A stretch of 64,000 bases of DNA. Origin: Candidatus Calescibacterium sp. Lineage in GTDB: Bacteria > Calescibacteriota > Calescibacteriia > Calescibacteriales > Calescibacteriaceae. The stretch spans positions 1 through 64,000 of the forward strand of contig JANXBU010000009.1 of assembly GCA_025060505.1 (NCBI GenBank), given 5' to 3'. This document shows positions 9,919 through 18,405 of this stretch, piece after piece. Each line of letters starts with the position of its first letter. The first letter of the stretch is position 1. The notes under the pieces were generated by a model. That model saw only the letters and a list, made by a program, of their open reading frames with translations, had not been told where the DNA came from and ran no database searches. The translations under genes were made by a program, and so were the position numbers.

Positions 9919-11064
9919 ATGACAATACTTAAACCATTTTACGCATACAGATACTCAGATAAATTCAAAGAAAAGATAAGCGAACTGATATGTCCTCCCT
10001 ATGATGTGATAGATGAAAAATTACAGATGGAACTTTTTAAAAATCCATACAATTATGTAAGAATCGTTCTTTCACCACACGGGCATGACCACGCGGCAGA
10101 AGCTCTGAAAAAATTTATCTCAGATGGAATAATCATAAAAGAGCCCAAAGAGAAGATATACATACTGGAACAGTCCTTTACTCTGGGAAACACAACAAAC
10201 AAAGTAGTCGGTATAATAGCTCTGATTTCAAAAGACGCTAAAATACTTGTACATGAGCAAACAAAATCCAAAGTAATTCAAGATAGAATAGAACTCCTTG
10301 AAAAAACCGGTTTCAACACGTGCCCCATAATGCTTTTCGCTAAAAACACAAATATCAGAGACTTTTCGGAAAAAACTCAAAAAGAAAAGATATTTGATTT
10401 TGAGTACATATCAGATGACTTTAGAATAACAATAAAAGGTTCAATTTACTCCTCAGAAGACTTCTCAATACTCAATGAGCTTGAAAAAACTTACTTCTTC
10501 ATAGCAGACGGACATCACAGATTCAAAGCCATAAAAACAGTGTATGAAAAAAAGAATGAAAAATATCTTATGGCATACATAACAGATGAAAACTCCGGAA
10601 TGAAAATATTTCCAATAATACGTGAGTTAAAACACAAAAACGATGTTCTGGATAAAATTAAGAGCTTATCAAAAGAAATTCACCATCTAAACTTGAAAAA
10701 CTCTCACAACATAGGAGAATGGTTTGACGTATTCAAAAACAATAAATTTGACTGTATCTTTATAGACGAGAAAAATACATTAAAAGTCAATTTCCAAAAA
10801 AATCTTGAAGAAAACACAATAAATTTCATACATAACTATATATTAAACAATTTTGAATTATCATTTGAGCATAGCATTCTTAAATCGTTAGAAAATATGA
10901 AAGGGAGGAAGATAGAATGCTCAATAATACCCAAAGTTTTATCTGTTCAGGAAATTTGGGAAACAGTGGAAAGAGGAGAAATTCTTCCTCCAAAGTCAAC
11001 ATACTTTTGGCCCAAAATACCGTCCGGTCTAACTCTGAACAGAACAAATTTTTCAAATATCTAA
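9919..11064 (+). CDS. DUF1015-family protein
   Basis: The 381-residue protein carries the family marks in order: ILKPFYAYRY at the start, ICPPYDVID near residue 23, a central DGHHRFKA near residue 200 and ILPPKSTYFWPKIPSGL at the end. The open frame extends upstream to 9799, but those 40 residues are almost all K, N, T and Q and overlap the end of nuoCD, so the ATG at 9919 is preferred. The family is widespread in anaerobes and thermophiles; its molecular function is not established here. A radical SAM gene follows 84 bases later on the same strand. Confidence 0.85.
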   Translation: MTILKPFYAYRYSDKFKEKISELICPPYDVIDEKLQMELFKNPYNYVRIVLSPHGHDHAAEALKKFISDGIIIKEPKEKIYILEQSFTLGNTTNKVVGIIALISKDAKILVHEQTKSKVIQDRIELLEKTGFNTCPIMLFAKNTNIRDFSEKTQKEKIFDFEYISDDFRITIKGSIYSSEDFSILNELEKTYFFIADGHHRFKAIKTVYEKKNEKYLMAYITDENSGMKIFPIIRELKHKNDVLDKIKSLSKEIHHLNLKNSHNIGEWFDVFKNNKFDCIFIDEKNTLKVNFQKNLEENTINFIHNYILNNFELSFEHSILKSLENMKGRKIECSIIPKVLSVQEIWETVERGEILPPKSTYFWPKIPSGLTLNRTNFSNI

Positions 11065-11148
11065 AACCAATATTTGTTTTTTTCTCAAACCACCTGAAAA
11101 AGGTAAAGTCATCTGAACACTTTTTGATTTAAAAGGAGGGTCTAAAAA

Positions 11149-12249
11149 ATGGCAATACAGGTAAAAAATCAACTTAACGATACTATATCGTATCTAAACA
11201 GAACCAGTGTTAAAGAATCAAATGGGAAGGAATTAATATCATACGAGCCAATAACAAAACAACTCCAGATGCTTGAAATTGAGATAACTTTAAGGTGCCC
11301 GCTAAGATGTATACATTGCAGCGTAAACGGAGGAGAAAGCAAAGTAGATATACCCCTTGAAAAATTCCATGAAATAGTTGATGACTGCGAGCAAATAGGA
11401 ATAGAATCCCTAGACATAATAGGTGGAGAGCCCCTAGCTTATCATCACATATACGAGGCTCTAAGATATGCCATACAAAAAATACCAAAAGTATATCTCA
11501 ACACTGCTGGATACTTCTTCAATGAAAAAATAATACAGAAATTACAAGAAACAGGACTTAAAGATATTTTCATAAGCTTAGATGGAGCTACACAGGAAAA
11601 GCACGAAAAAATAAGAGGACCCGGAACATTTTACAAAACTCTGGATGCCATCAAGAAAATGTCAGAAGCTGGATTTTACCTGATTGTTTCCTTTGTAGCC
11701 AATGCAGAAAACTACACAGATATTCCAGCAATGCTTGACCTATGCGAGAGATACGGAGCAAAAAAGCTATTCATCCTTTCTCTCATACCAGAAGGCAGAG
11801 GCAAAAACATAAAAAACCTAGTACTCAAAGAACACATGATCAAAACAATCTTTGAATCAATAAGTAAATACAAAGGACCAGTTGAAATAGAACTTGATTG
11901 CTCTTTGAAAACAGATTTTGAGGACTTCCCGGATTATGTAAAAGTCTGCCCAGCTGGAACAACATTCTGTACCATAAAAGTCAACGGTGATGTGATACCA
12001 TGTGGCTTTCTCCCTTCAAAGTTCTCAATTGGGAACATCTACCAGAAAAGATTTTACGATATATGGAACGACGATCGGAAATTTTACTTCTGGAGAAAAG
12101 GTATATCTGGCTGCCAAACCTGCTCAATATACAAAGAATGCAGAGGCGGATGCCAAGCTCTGAAATTCGGAAAAGTGTGCGAAGGAGATACTCAAAAGAG
12201 AATCAATCTTCTAAAAGAAATAAAAAACATCACAAGAACATTAATATGA
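11149..12249 (+). CDS. Radical SAM protein with SPASM domain
   Basis: A 366-residue radical SAM enzyme. The S-adenosylmethionine iron-sulfur cluster motif CPLRCIHC uses C50, C54 and C57, and IGGEP follows near residue 106. The C-terminal SPASM region holds VCPAGTTFCTIK, a GDVIPCGFLP segment and the closing CQTCSIYKECRGGC, which would bind extra iron-sulfur clusters. Such enzymes modify ribosomal peptides, mature enzymes or act in heme d1 and heme synthesis; the substrate cannot be told from this context. No precursor peptide gene is visible nearby. The start is set by AAGGAGGG about ten bases upstream, one of the few strong SD sites in the window. The gene is convergent with a lipoprotein gene. 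Confidence 0.9.
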   Translation: MAIQVKNQLNDTISYLNRTSVKESNGKELISYEPITKQLQMLEIEITLRCPLRCIHCSVNGGESKVDIPLEKFHEIVDDCEQIGIESLDIIGGEPLAYHHIYEALRYAIQKIPKVYLNTAGYFFNEKIIQKLQETGLKDIFISLDGATQEKHEKIRGPGTFYKTLDAIKKMSEAGFYLIVSFVANAENYTDIPAMLDLCERYGAKKLFILSLIPEGRGKNIKNLVLKEHMIKTIFESISKYKGPVEIELDCSLKTDFEDFPDYVKVCPAGTTFCTIKVNGDVIPCGFLPSKFSIGNIYQKRFYDIWNDDRKFYFWRKGISGCQTCSIYKECRGGCQALKFGKVCEGDTQKRINLLKEIKNITRTLI

Positions 12250-12282
12250 TAGACTGATAAATAAATAAACAATTAAAAGAAA

Positions 12283-12305
12283 GGAGGGAGAAAAACCCCC
12301 TCCCT
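12283..12305. terminator. Hairpin between convergent genes
   Basis: GGAGGG (12283-12288) can pair with CCCTCC (12298-12303) around a short A-rich loop, with an alternative register one or two bases further. It is the only GC-rich patch between the convergent radical SAM and lipoprotein genes, so it may terminate both. There is a moderately T-rich stretch on the plus-strand side. Confidence 0.55.
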
Positions 12306-12327
12306 ATGTCCATTGATTTTTATTATC

Positions 12328-13950
12328 TCAATGCATTCCGTGGTGATGCGATGATTCTCCACCAGACATCATACCATACCCTTTTCTTTTAACATGATCT
12401 TTGATCTTATCTTTCATATTTTCACCAGCTGAACAAATATCTGCAATGAAAACAACAGTCTTATTATCTACTTTTGATTTCACCCCGACATCACAAACAC
12501 ATCCTTCATTGAATACTATTTCAAGATCTATACTCTCACCATTCCTAACTACATAACCATAGATTATACCTCCAACTGGCCTATTACAACCCCTCTGGAA
12601 CACCACGTCTTTGAGCTCTGCAATTATTTTCTCTCCCTGATCTATGATAATCTCTATAATTCCTGAAAGTTTCACACTCCCTTCACCCTTAACTGCAGTC
12701 AGCGTATGGTTATATGATCTTATGACATCGCCATTAACTTTAAGATAACTTGTGATTGAAAGAGAAAATGTTTTTCCATCCTGAGTCTTTTCATGCTTTA
12801 CAGATTTGTATCTATAACCAGAAAGTGAAAAAGAAGTTCCAGAAGATGAGTAGCCAACATCAACAGAGTCCTCCCTTGCAATAAACTTTGGATCTCTTGA
12901 CTTTTCTCTTTTGTTCAAACCCTTTAGAGCTATTGTTCCGTTGTCTGAAACTATGTTCAGATCATACGATACCAATGAGTTTCCCTTCTCTCTATCTTCA
13001 ATATCCACTACCCCATCTACGGTATAACTTGTGTTATCATCTCTTCTAGTTAAACTAAAATCTCGAAAAACAACTTTGAGTTTAGATTCTGTTTCTCCTT
13101 CCTGATAACTCGCATTGTGAGAGATGCTTCCTTCAAGCGAAATTTTGTCTTCTGTATCCTCAAGTCTGACTCCGTTTACGGTCTGATCCCATATCACTGA
13201 ATACAGTGCAGAAGTGACGCTTCCAGAAAGTGTTCCGGAAACGAAATTGATATATTTATCCTTACTTTTCTCAAATTTCAAATTATTGAAGGTCAGCGAG
13301 TATGAGAAATTAGATGGAACGTTCCCTTTCAGAACAATGTAAGATGTTCCGGAAACGGAGTATCCACTATCAATCTCGCATCGGACAAACTCAACATTAC
13401 AGGAAATATCAAATGGAGAAATTTTCAGGCTTCGGCAACCTAGAAGATAAATATTTCCTTCCTGCCAACACTTACTTAAATTTCTCGCAAGACTAACGAT
13501 TGCGCTTGAATATTTATGAAGAATTTTTTGCCCCACTCTTATGCTTTTTTCAGCCTTTTTAAGATTATTCAAATCATCCTCCGATATATACTGAGAAAAA
13601 AGATCAGAAAAATAAAACTCAGACGTGATCCCATCTTCGGTATCCCTGAAAGGTTTCTCATATATTTCATCACTATCTGAGTCATCTCCTTTCTCAAAGA
13701 TATTCAAATAAGCAGCTCTTGCTGTCATTATCTCATTTATAGAACCTTCTATCAAAGCAGGGTTAAGTTCAGTTTGAGCTAAAATATAAAATTCACCCAA
13801 GACATCCTCAGAAGCAGAATTCAATTTGTTTGCCTGATCCGCCGGAATTTTATCTAATGATGTTTCCTGAGTTTGGGTTGATCTTTCTCCGGCACACCCG
13901 AAAATGGCCGCCAAAATAATAAAAAAGAAAGCTTTTCTTAATTTCATCAT
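12328..13950 (-). CDS. Large beta-rich lipoprotein with histidine-rich tail
   Basis: A 540-residue protein with a type II signal peptide (MMKLRKAFFFIILAAIFGC, lipidated Cys at 19). After a short helical region come many alternating hydrophobic strands rich in S, T, V and D, with paired cysteines near residues 159-187 and 473-515. The last residues (SGGESSHHHGMH) form a histidine-rich tail that could bind metal. I recognise no named domain. Its architecture resembles the smaller lipoprotein at 51791-52627. The start is supported by GGGAGGT 13 bases upstream. The gene is divergent from the FHA activator, with two operator-like sites between them, so it may be that activator's target. Confidence 0.75.
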   Translation of the reverse strand: MMKLRKAFFFIILAAIFGCAGERSTQTQETSLDKIPADQANKLNSASEDVLGEFYILAQTELNPALIEGSINEIMTARAAYLNIFEKGDDSDSDEIYEKPFRDTEDGITSEFYFSDLFSQYISEDDLNNLKKAEKSIRVGQKILHKYSSAIVSLARNLSKCWQEGNIYLLGCRSLKISPFDISCNVEFVRCEIDSGYSVSGTSYIVLKGNVPSNFSYSLTFNNLKFEKSKDKYINFVSGTLSGSVTSALYSVIWDQTVNGVRLEDTEDKISLEGSISHNASYQEGETESKLKVVFRDFSLTRRDDNTSYTVDGVVDIEDREKGNSLVSYDLNIVSDNGTIALKGLNKREKSRDPKFIAREDSVDVGYSSSGTSFSLSGYRYKSVKHEKTQDGKTFSLSITSYLKVNGDVIRSYNHTLTAVKGEGSVKLSGIIEIIIDQGEKIIAELKDVVFQRGCNRPVGGIIYGYVVRNGESIDLEIVFNEGCVCDVGVKSKVDNKTVVFIADICSAGENMKDKIKDHVKRKGYGMMSGGESSHHHGMH

Positions 13951-14030
13951 ATCTACTTACCTCCCAATCAGAAAGGCAAAAAGTGTTCCAAGAAAAATAT
14001 ATGTGATAAACACAATAAGAATAAAAAAAT

Positions 14031-14069
14031 GGATATTATAGTATCCAAAAACTGGATACAAGAGTATCT
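14031..14069. promoter_or_regulatory. Two tandem 16-bp operator-like inverted repeats
   Basis: GGATATTATAGTATCC (14031-14046) and GGATACAAGAGTATCT (14054-14069) both fit the pattern GGATAY-N4-GTATCY, with five of six arm bases pairing in each. Their centres are 23 bp apart, about two helical turns. They sit in the only gap between the divergent lipoprotein and FHA-activator genes, where a dimeric regulator could act on both. Confidence 0.6.
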
Positions 14070-14124
14070 ACATTAAAACTTGAAAATCAAAACAAAAAGA
14101 AAAAATACACAAACCAAAACACTA

Positions 14125-14130
14125 AATAAT
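14125..14130 (+). promoter_or_regulatory. -10 box with leaderless geometry
   Basis: AATAAT ends exactly six bases before the ATG at 14137, so the predicted transcription start is the start codon itself. This favours 14137 over the in-frame ATG at 14080. Confidence 0.4.
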
Positions 14131-14136
14131 TATTCA

Positions 14137-15456
14137 ATGGAAAAAACAATAAAACTAGACAAAAAACAAACAGAAATAGATATATGTGAACTTGAAATTC
14201 TAAAAGGACCAGACAAAGGTAAAAAATTCAGGTTATCATCAAGAGAAACAACAATAGGAACATCCCCAACCTGTGATATAAATCTTTCAGATCCAACAGT
14301 TTCTCGTCAGCACGCAAGAATAATATGGGACGATCAGAACAAAGCTTTCAGAATTGAAGATCTAGGAAGCACAAACGGAACATACCTGAACGACATTCGT
14401 ATAACATCAGCGTTTCTATCTACAAACGGTATAAATGTGAAGTTAGGAAACACCGAACTAATATTCAGAGCTATTGGGAAGAAAAAAGCTCTTGAAATTT
14501 TTCCAGAAGATAACTTTTTTGGATGTGTTGGTGAGAGTTTAGCGATGAAAGAAATTTTCGCAACTGCTTTCAAAGTAGCTCAAACAGATCTCAATATTCT
14601 AATAGAAGGAGAAACGGGAGTTGGTAAGGAAGAACTTGCAAAAGCAATACACTTGGCAAGCCCACGAAAAGATGGAAAGTTTGTTATATGCGATCTTACA
14701 ACCATAGATAAGAACCTTTTCTTATCTGAACTTTTTGGATACGAAAAGGGAGCTTTTACCGGAGCCGAAAGAAGCAAAGAAGGATTGGTTTCACTGGCCA
14801 ATCGCGGAACTTTGTTTCTTGATGAAATAGGTGAAATACCTCCACAGGATCAAGTTCAACTTCTCAGATTCGTTGAAAAAAAAGAGTTCCGTCCAATCGG
14901 CTCAACTAAGAATCTTTATGTTGACACAAGAATAATATCTGCGACATCAAAAAATATATCAGATGAAATTGAGAAAGGAAATTTCAGGTCTGACCTCTTT
15001 TTCAGGTTAGCCCAATTCAGAATAAAAATACCACCACTACGCGAGAGAAAAGAAGATATATTCCCCCTAATAAGACATTTCCTCAACAAACTTTCCGGAA
15101 ACGAAAAAGAAGTACAGAAGCTCTACCAAGAACTTCACAAAAACTCCACACTTATTTTAGGATACAGCTGGATGGGCAACGTAAGAGAACTAAAAAACTT
15201 TGTTGAAAGATTTTACAATATATGGAAAATAACAAACGAATTTTACATTGAGCTACCAATTGAACAAAAAGTTCAAGAAAACACATCAGCAGATTTCAAA
15301 TCAATGAAACAGAAAATCATTGAGGAATTTGAAAAAAACTATGTCAGAAACCTGTATATTTCCTGCAAAGGAAACATATCTGAGTGCGCAAGAGTTGCAA
15401 AAATAAACAGAAAATACATGGAAAAACTTGTCAGAAAATATATCAGAAATGAATAA
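14137..15456 (+). CDS. Sigma-54 activator with N-terminal FHA domain
   Basis: The 439-residue protein joins three parts. An FHA phosphothreonine-binding domain (about residues 28-95) shows TTIGTSPTCDINL, VSRQHARI and LGSTNGTYLN. An AAA+ sigma-54 interaction domain follows with Walker A GETGVGKEE (about 158-166), the sigma-54 contact loop GAFTGA (205-210) and Walker B TLFLDEIGEIP. A Fis-type DNA-binding helix-turn-helix closes the protein. The GAFTGA loop is intact, so it should open sigma-54 promoters. The FHA domain implies control by a Ser/Thr kinase, and a kinase gene starts about 90 bases downstream on the same strand. Similar FHA activators are known from myxobacteria. The first 19 codons of the longer frame are low-complexity and were left out. 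Confidence 0.92.
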   Translation: MEKTIKLDKKQTEIDICELEILKGPDKGKKFRLSSRETTIGTSPTCDINLSDPTVSRQHARIIWDDQNKAFRIEDLGSTNGTYLNDIRITSAFLSTNGINVKLGNTELIFRAIGKKKALEIFPEDNFFGCVGESLAMKEIFATAFKVAQTDLNILIEGETGVGKEELAKAIHLASPRKDGKFVICDLTTIDKNLFLSELFGYEKGAFTGAERSKEGLVSLANRGTLFLDEIGEIPPQDQVQLLRFVEKKEFRPIGSTKNLYVDTRIISATSKNISDEIEKGNFRSDLFFRLAQFRIKIPPLRERKEDIFPLIRHFLNKLSGNEKEVQKLYQELHKNSTLILGYSWMGNVRELKNFVERFYNIWKITNEFYIELPIEQKVQENTSADFKSMKQKIIEEFEKNYVRNLYISCKGNISECARVAKINRKYMEKLVRKYIRNE

Positions 15457-15543
15457 CCATAGAAAAATACCAGACCCGCAAACATACAAAAGATAAAAAT
15501 TCAGAATAAATTTAGATTGGTAGTTAAAGAAGTTATCAGAAAG

Positions 15544-16959
15544 ATGAGATTTGATAGAAAAATCCTTATATGGGAAGGAAATCTCTCAAAAACATATCTT
15601 GCATACGATAAAAAACTATCTAAAAATGTGATACTGAAAGAATACCCAAAAGAAAATAGGGAATACGCTCAAAAAGAATACAACATACTTTCAAAGATAA
15701 AATACAAAACCCCGGAAGTCTATGAATTTTTTGAAGACGAAAACTACTTATGCATAGTCAGAGAATACATCCCCGGAAAAACCCTGAGAGAATTGATTGA
15801 AGAGAAAAGTCAGATACCTCCGAACATCTTGCTTTTTATATGCTATGAAATTTTAAGATTTCTTGATTTTATACACTCAAAAGGAGAGTTCAACGGAGAC
15901 ATAACCCCGTCAAACATACTTATAGGATTTGATGGAACAGTAAGAATACTTGACTTTGCGAAGTCAGAAGAACTTATTACACCAGAATACTACGACAAAA
16001 ATGAAAAAAAAGATATATCGGCAGACCTCAAAGCCCTTGGAAAAATTATTGATAAAATATGCAAGAATGAATCAATCAAGGAAATATCAAAAAAAGCACA
16101 ACAAGGAAAATACAAAAACCCATCAGATTTTATTTCAGATATAATCAAAGTTATTCCGAAATTTGATATTGCTCTTGAAAAAGATCTCAGCATGTTTGTA
16201 ATAGGTCAGGAGAAATATAATACAGAAAACAATACAAGAAAATTAAATGAAAACATCACAAAATTTCTGAAAAACATAGGAATTGCTGTTGTTTCATTTG
16301 CTCTTGGTGTAGTATTCATACATTCTTTAAAATTCATCAAAAACAAATCAGCTCCAGAAATGGAGAAAACTAATGAAAAAAATATTTCAAACATTGAAGA
16401 ATCAAATCAAACATCAACCGAATTGAAAAATCAGCAGGAACCAGAAAGATTAACTGAAAGTTCAAAAAGATTAGCCGAAGCTACCTCAGTAATAATTCAG
16501 AACACAGATCCGAAAGGTTCAATAACAAAAGAAACACAAAATGTAAAAACAGTTAAAGAAACTAATGAAATACAAAGAAAAGCTCAGAACGATGAGAAAG
16601 AAAAAACGAGATCAGAAAAAACAAAGGAATCAAAAGAAAATAGAAATGCTGGAATAATTACAGAAACGAAAATCAGGCAAGAAGAAAATGAAGAAAAATA
16701 CGGATATCTTTTCATAAACACTGTTCCAGAATGCGAAGTTTGGATAAACGGAAAATATATAGATAAAACACCAATAGTAAACCTGAAAATTGAAATTGGA
16801 GAGAAAGAAATTGAATTCAGGACAGAAGATAAATCAGAAAAGACAAAATTACATATAAAAAGCGAAGAAAAGATTTTCCTTTTCGCTGATCTTAAAGGCA
16901 AAAAAATAGAGATAAAAAAAGAACTTGCAGAAAAAACTGAAACCCAACAAAATAAATAA
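15544..16959 (+). CDS. Membrane Ser/Thr protein kinase with C-terminal PEGA domain
   Basis: The 471-residue protein begins with a divergent kinase domain. The ATP lysine is in VILKEY (K32), the catalytic-loop aspartate and asparagine are in NGDITPSN (D119, N124), and the metal aspartate is in LDFAKS (D137). The HRD and DFG motifs have become NGD and DFA, the loop lysine is threonine, and the glycine-rich loop keeps one glycine, so activity is likely but not certain. A single membrane span (about 240-262) leads to a K/E/T-rich spacer and a PEGA domain (GYLFINTVPECEVWINGKY...). The kinase would be cytoplasmic and the PEGA domain outside. An upstream in-frame TTG at 15517 is an alternative start. 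It probably phosphorylates the FHA activator encoded just before it or one of its partners. Confidence 0.8.
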   Translation: MRFDRKILIWEGNLSKTYLAYDKKLSKNVILKEYPKENREYAQKEYNILSKIKYKTPEVYEFFEDENYLCIVREYIPGKTLRELIEEKSQIPPNILLFICYEILRFLDFIHSKGEFNGDITPSNILIGFDGTVRILDFAKSEELITPEYYDKNEKKDISADLKALGKIIDKICKNESIKEISKKAQQGKYKNPSDFISDIIKVIPKFDIALEKDLSMFVIGQEKYNTENNTRKLNENITKFLKNIGIAVVSFALGVVFIHSLKFIKNKSAPEMEKTNEKNISNIEESNQTSTELKNQQEPERLTESSKRLAEATSVIIQNTDPKGSITKETQNVKTVKETNEIQRKAQNDEKEKTRSEKTKESKENRNAGIITETKIRQEENEEKYGYLFINTVPECEVWINGKYIDKTPIVNLKIEIGEKEIEFRTEDKSEKTKLHIKSEEKIFLFADLKGKKIEIKKELAEKTETQQNK

Positions 16960-16971
16960 ATCTGTCTTTAA

Positions 16972-17649
16972 ATGCTTCTGAAAAATCTCATTGATCAGAA
17001 CAAGTTTGTTCTGTATGTGGTTACTGACGATAAATTTCTTCCTCGTGATGCAGATACAAGATCGCTTGAAACTCTTAAAGACATCGTAAAAATGTGCGCA
17101 GATGGCGGAGCGAAAATTTTTCAGTACAGAGCCAAAAAATTAGATATGTACATACAGTTCAAGCAAGCAGAAACTATAAAACATGAATGTGATAATAACA
17201 ATCTCGTATTTGCTGTAAACGATAGAGCCGATCTTGCTTATATTCTTGGCTCACAAATCCTACACGTTGGACAAGAAGATATACCTCCTTATGCCATAAA
17301 GAAAAAATTCCCAGAACTCAAAATTGGTTTTTCAACTCATAATATGGAGCAAGTCAAAGGAGCGATGCAGATAAACGAGCTAATAGACTACATAAGCTTT
17401 GGTCCAGTATTTGGAACAACAACAAAAGAGAATCCATATCCAAAAACAGGAATAGATGACCTAAAATGGACAATTGAAAATTCAAAGCTCCCCGTTGTAG
17501 CAATAGGTGGTATAAACGATAAGAACTTAGATCAGGTAATCTTGAGCGGAGCAAGAGCAATAGCAATGATATCCTTCGTACTTGAAGATACAAAGAAAAT
17601 AAGGGAAAGATGCGAATTAATAATAAAAAAAGCACAAGAACTGATGTGA
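16972..17649 (+). CDS. thiE: Thiamine-phosphate synthase
   Basis: ThiE couples hydroxymethylpyrimidine diphosphate with thiazole phosphate to make thiamine phosphate. The 225-residue TIM barrel shows FQYRAKK for diphosphate binding, VNDRADLA, HVGQEDIP, then GPVFGTTTKENPYPKTG and the closing AIGGI. Length matches the family. The gene begins 12 bases after the PEGA kinase and is probably in the same transcript, although the two functions are unrelated. No thiamine riboswitch was found before it. Confidence 0.93.
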   Translation: MLLKNLIDQNKFVLYVVTDDKFLPRDADTRSLETLKDIVKMCADGGAKIFQYRAKKLDMYIQFKQAETIKHECDNNNLVFAVNDRADLAYILGSQILHVGQEDIPPYAIKKKFPELKIGFSTHNMEQVKGAMQINELIDYISFGPVFGTTTKENPYPKTGIDDLKWTIENSKLPVVAIGGINDKNLDQVILSGARAIAMISFVLEDTKKIRERCELIIKKAQELM

Positions 17650-17661
17650 AACAATCAGAAC

Positions 17662-17679
17662 TTTCAGATCAATCTGAAA
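17662..17679. terminator. Perfect hairpin at convergent gene ends
   Basis: TTTCAGAT (17662-17669) and ATCTGAAA (17672-17679) pair perfectly across two bases. It overlaps the stop codon of the minus-strand phosphatase gene and lies 13 bases after thiE. No T-run follows, so termination is tentative. Confidence 0.35.
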
Positions 17680-18073
17680 CTTGCATACCTTTATTTCTCT
17701 CCAAATTTTCTGAAAGTTCTATAACTATCTGTTTTATTTGATCTCTTACTTTTCTTAGGAAATCTATTGACGAGAAAGCAGGGTCTTCAACATCGTAGTA
17801 AAGCACTTTGGTCGGAGCGAAGAAAAATATTCTTGATAGTACTACTACGTAATCATATTCGGATATTTCTGATGTATTTACAGGCTTGGAATAGAGTCCA
17901 GATGTATCTACTCCATCCTCCTCAAGAACCTGAATAACCTCGTCAGGAACATAACCAAATGGTCTGATACCCGCGCTTTTTATCTCAAATCCTTTCAGAT
18001 ATTTTCTCGCATAGGCTTCAGCAATTATACTCCTGTATGCATTCCCAACACAAACAAAAAGAATTTTTGCCAT
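17669..18073 (-). CDS. Low-molecular-weight protein tyrosine phosphatase / arsenate reductase family
   Basis: A 134-residue protein with the CX5R phosphate loop CVGNAYRS (C8, R14) at the N terminus and the general-acid region DVEDPAF (D97). Both halves of the catalytic site are present. The family includes tyrosine phosphatases and arsenate reductases. The extra cysteines of the thioredoxin-linked arsenate reductases are absent, so a phosphatase role or a glutaredoxin-type reductase is more likely. It may counteract a kinase, but a Ser/Thr kinase neighbour does not prove this. A small co-directional reading frame ends 16 bases upstream. Confidence 0.8.
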   Translation of the reverse strand: MAKILFVCVGNAYRSIIAEAYARKYLKGFEIKSAGIRPFGYVPDEVIQVLEEDGVDTSGLYSKPVNTSEISEYDYVVVLSRIFFFAPTKVLYYDVEDPAFSSIDFLRKVRDQIKQIVIELSENLERNKGMQVSD

Positions 18074-18089
18074 GTTCAGTGCCCTTTAC

Positions 18090-18221
18090 TTAATGTTCTT
18101 TATGTTTTCGCCTAAGCCTTCTCATGAAAGTTGGAGAGAAATCAATTTTTCGTTCCTCCTTTTGGTCATGCTCTACTATACGTCCAGCTATCCTTATGAC
18201 CTTCTGCTTCTTCTTTTCCAT
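18090..18221 (-). CDS. Small basic protein, 43 residues (tentative)
   Basis: A short frame just upstream of the phosphatase and co-directional with it. It starts at the ATG ending at 18221, with the purine-rich GGGAGTGGG about eleven bases before, and stops 16 bases before the phosphatase start. The product is highly charged (MEKKKQKVIRIAG..., C-terminal FMRRLRRKHKEH). An in-frame GTG eight codons upstream is a possible longer start. No family is recognised. Position and composition argue for a real gene, but its size makes this uncertain. Confidence 0.4.
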   Translation of the reverse strand: MEKKKQKVIRIAGRIVEHDQKEERKIDFSPTFMRRLRRKHKEH

Positions 18222-18330
18222 AAGTCTTTTTTCCCACTCCCTCACAAGTCAAATATTAATACTACTGAATAATTGAATATTCATTTACCATATAAATACA
18301 GATTTGCATAATTACAAAGATCCAAAAATC

Positions 18331-18388
18331 AAAACAAACAAAAAAACAAACAACAAACAAACAAAAAACAAACAAAAAAATAAAAATT
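18331..18388 (+). repeat. A/C-rich (CAAA)-like tract
   Basis: About 58 bases are almost only A and C on the plus strand, with irregular AAAC units. The tract directly precedes the -10 box of the next gene. Comparable A/C-rich tracts precede the starts at 9919 and 14137, so it may act as an upstream promoter element. Confidence 0.55.
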
Positions 18389-18393
18389 ACGAA

Positions 18394-18399
18394 TATATT
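18394..18399 (+). promoter_or_regulatory. -10 box with leaderless geometry
   Basis: TATATT ends six bases before the ATG at 18406. This places the expected transcript start at the start codon and supports 18406 over the upstream frame extension. Confidence 0.5.
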
Positions 18400-18405
18400 T
18401 TACTG

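Noticed and set aside
16950-16975. Possible thiamine riboswitch before thiE
   Set aside because: Only 12 bases separate thiE from the preceding gene and no TPP-aptamer sequence is present.
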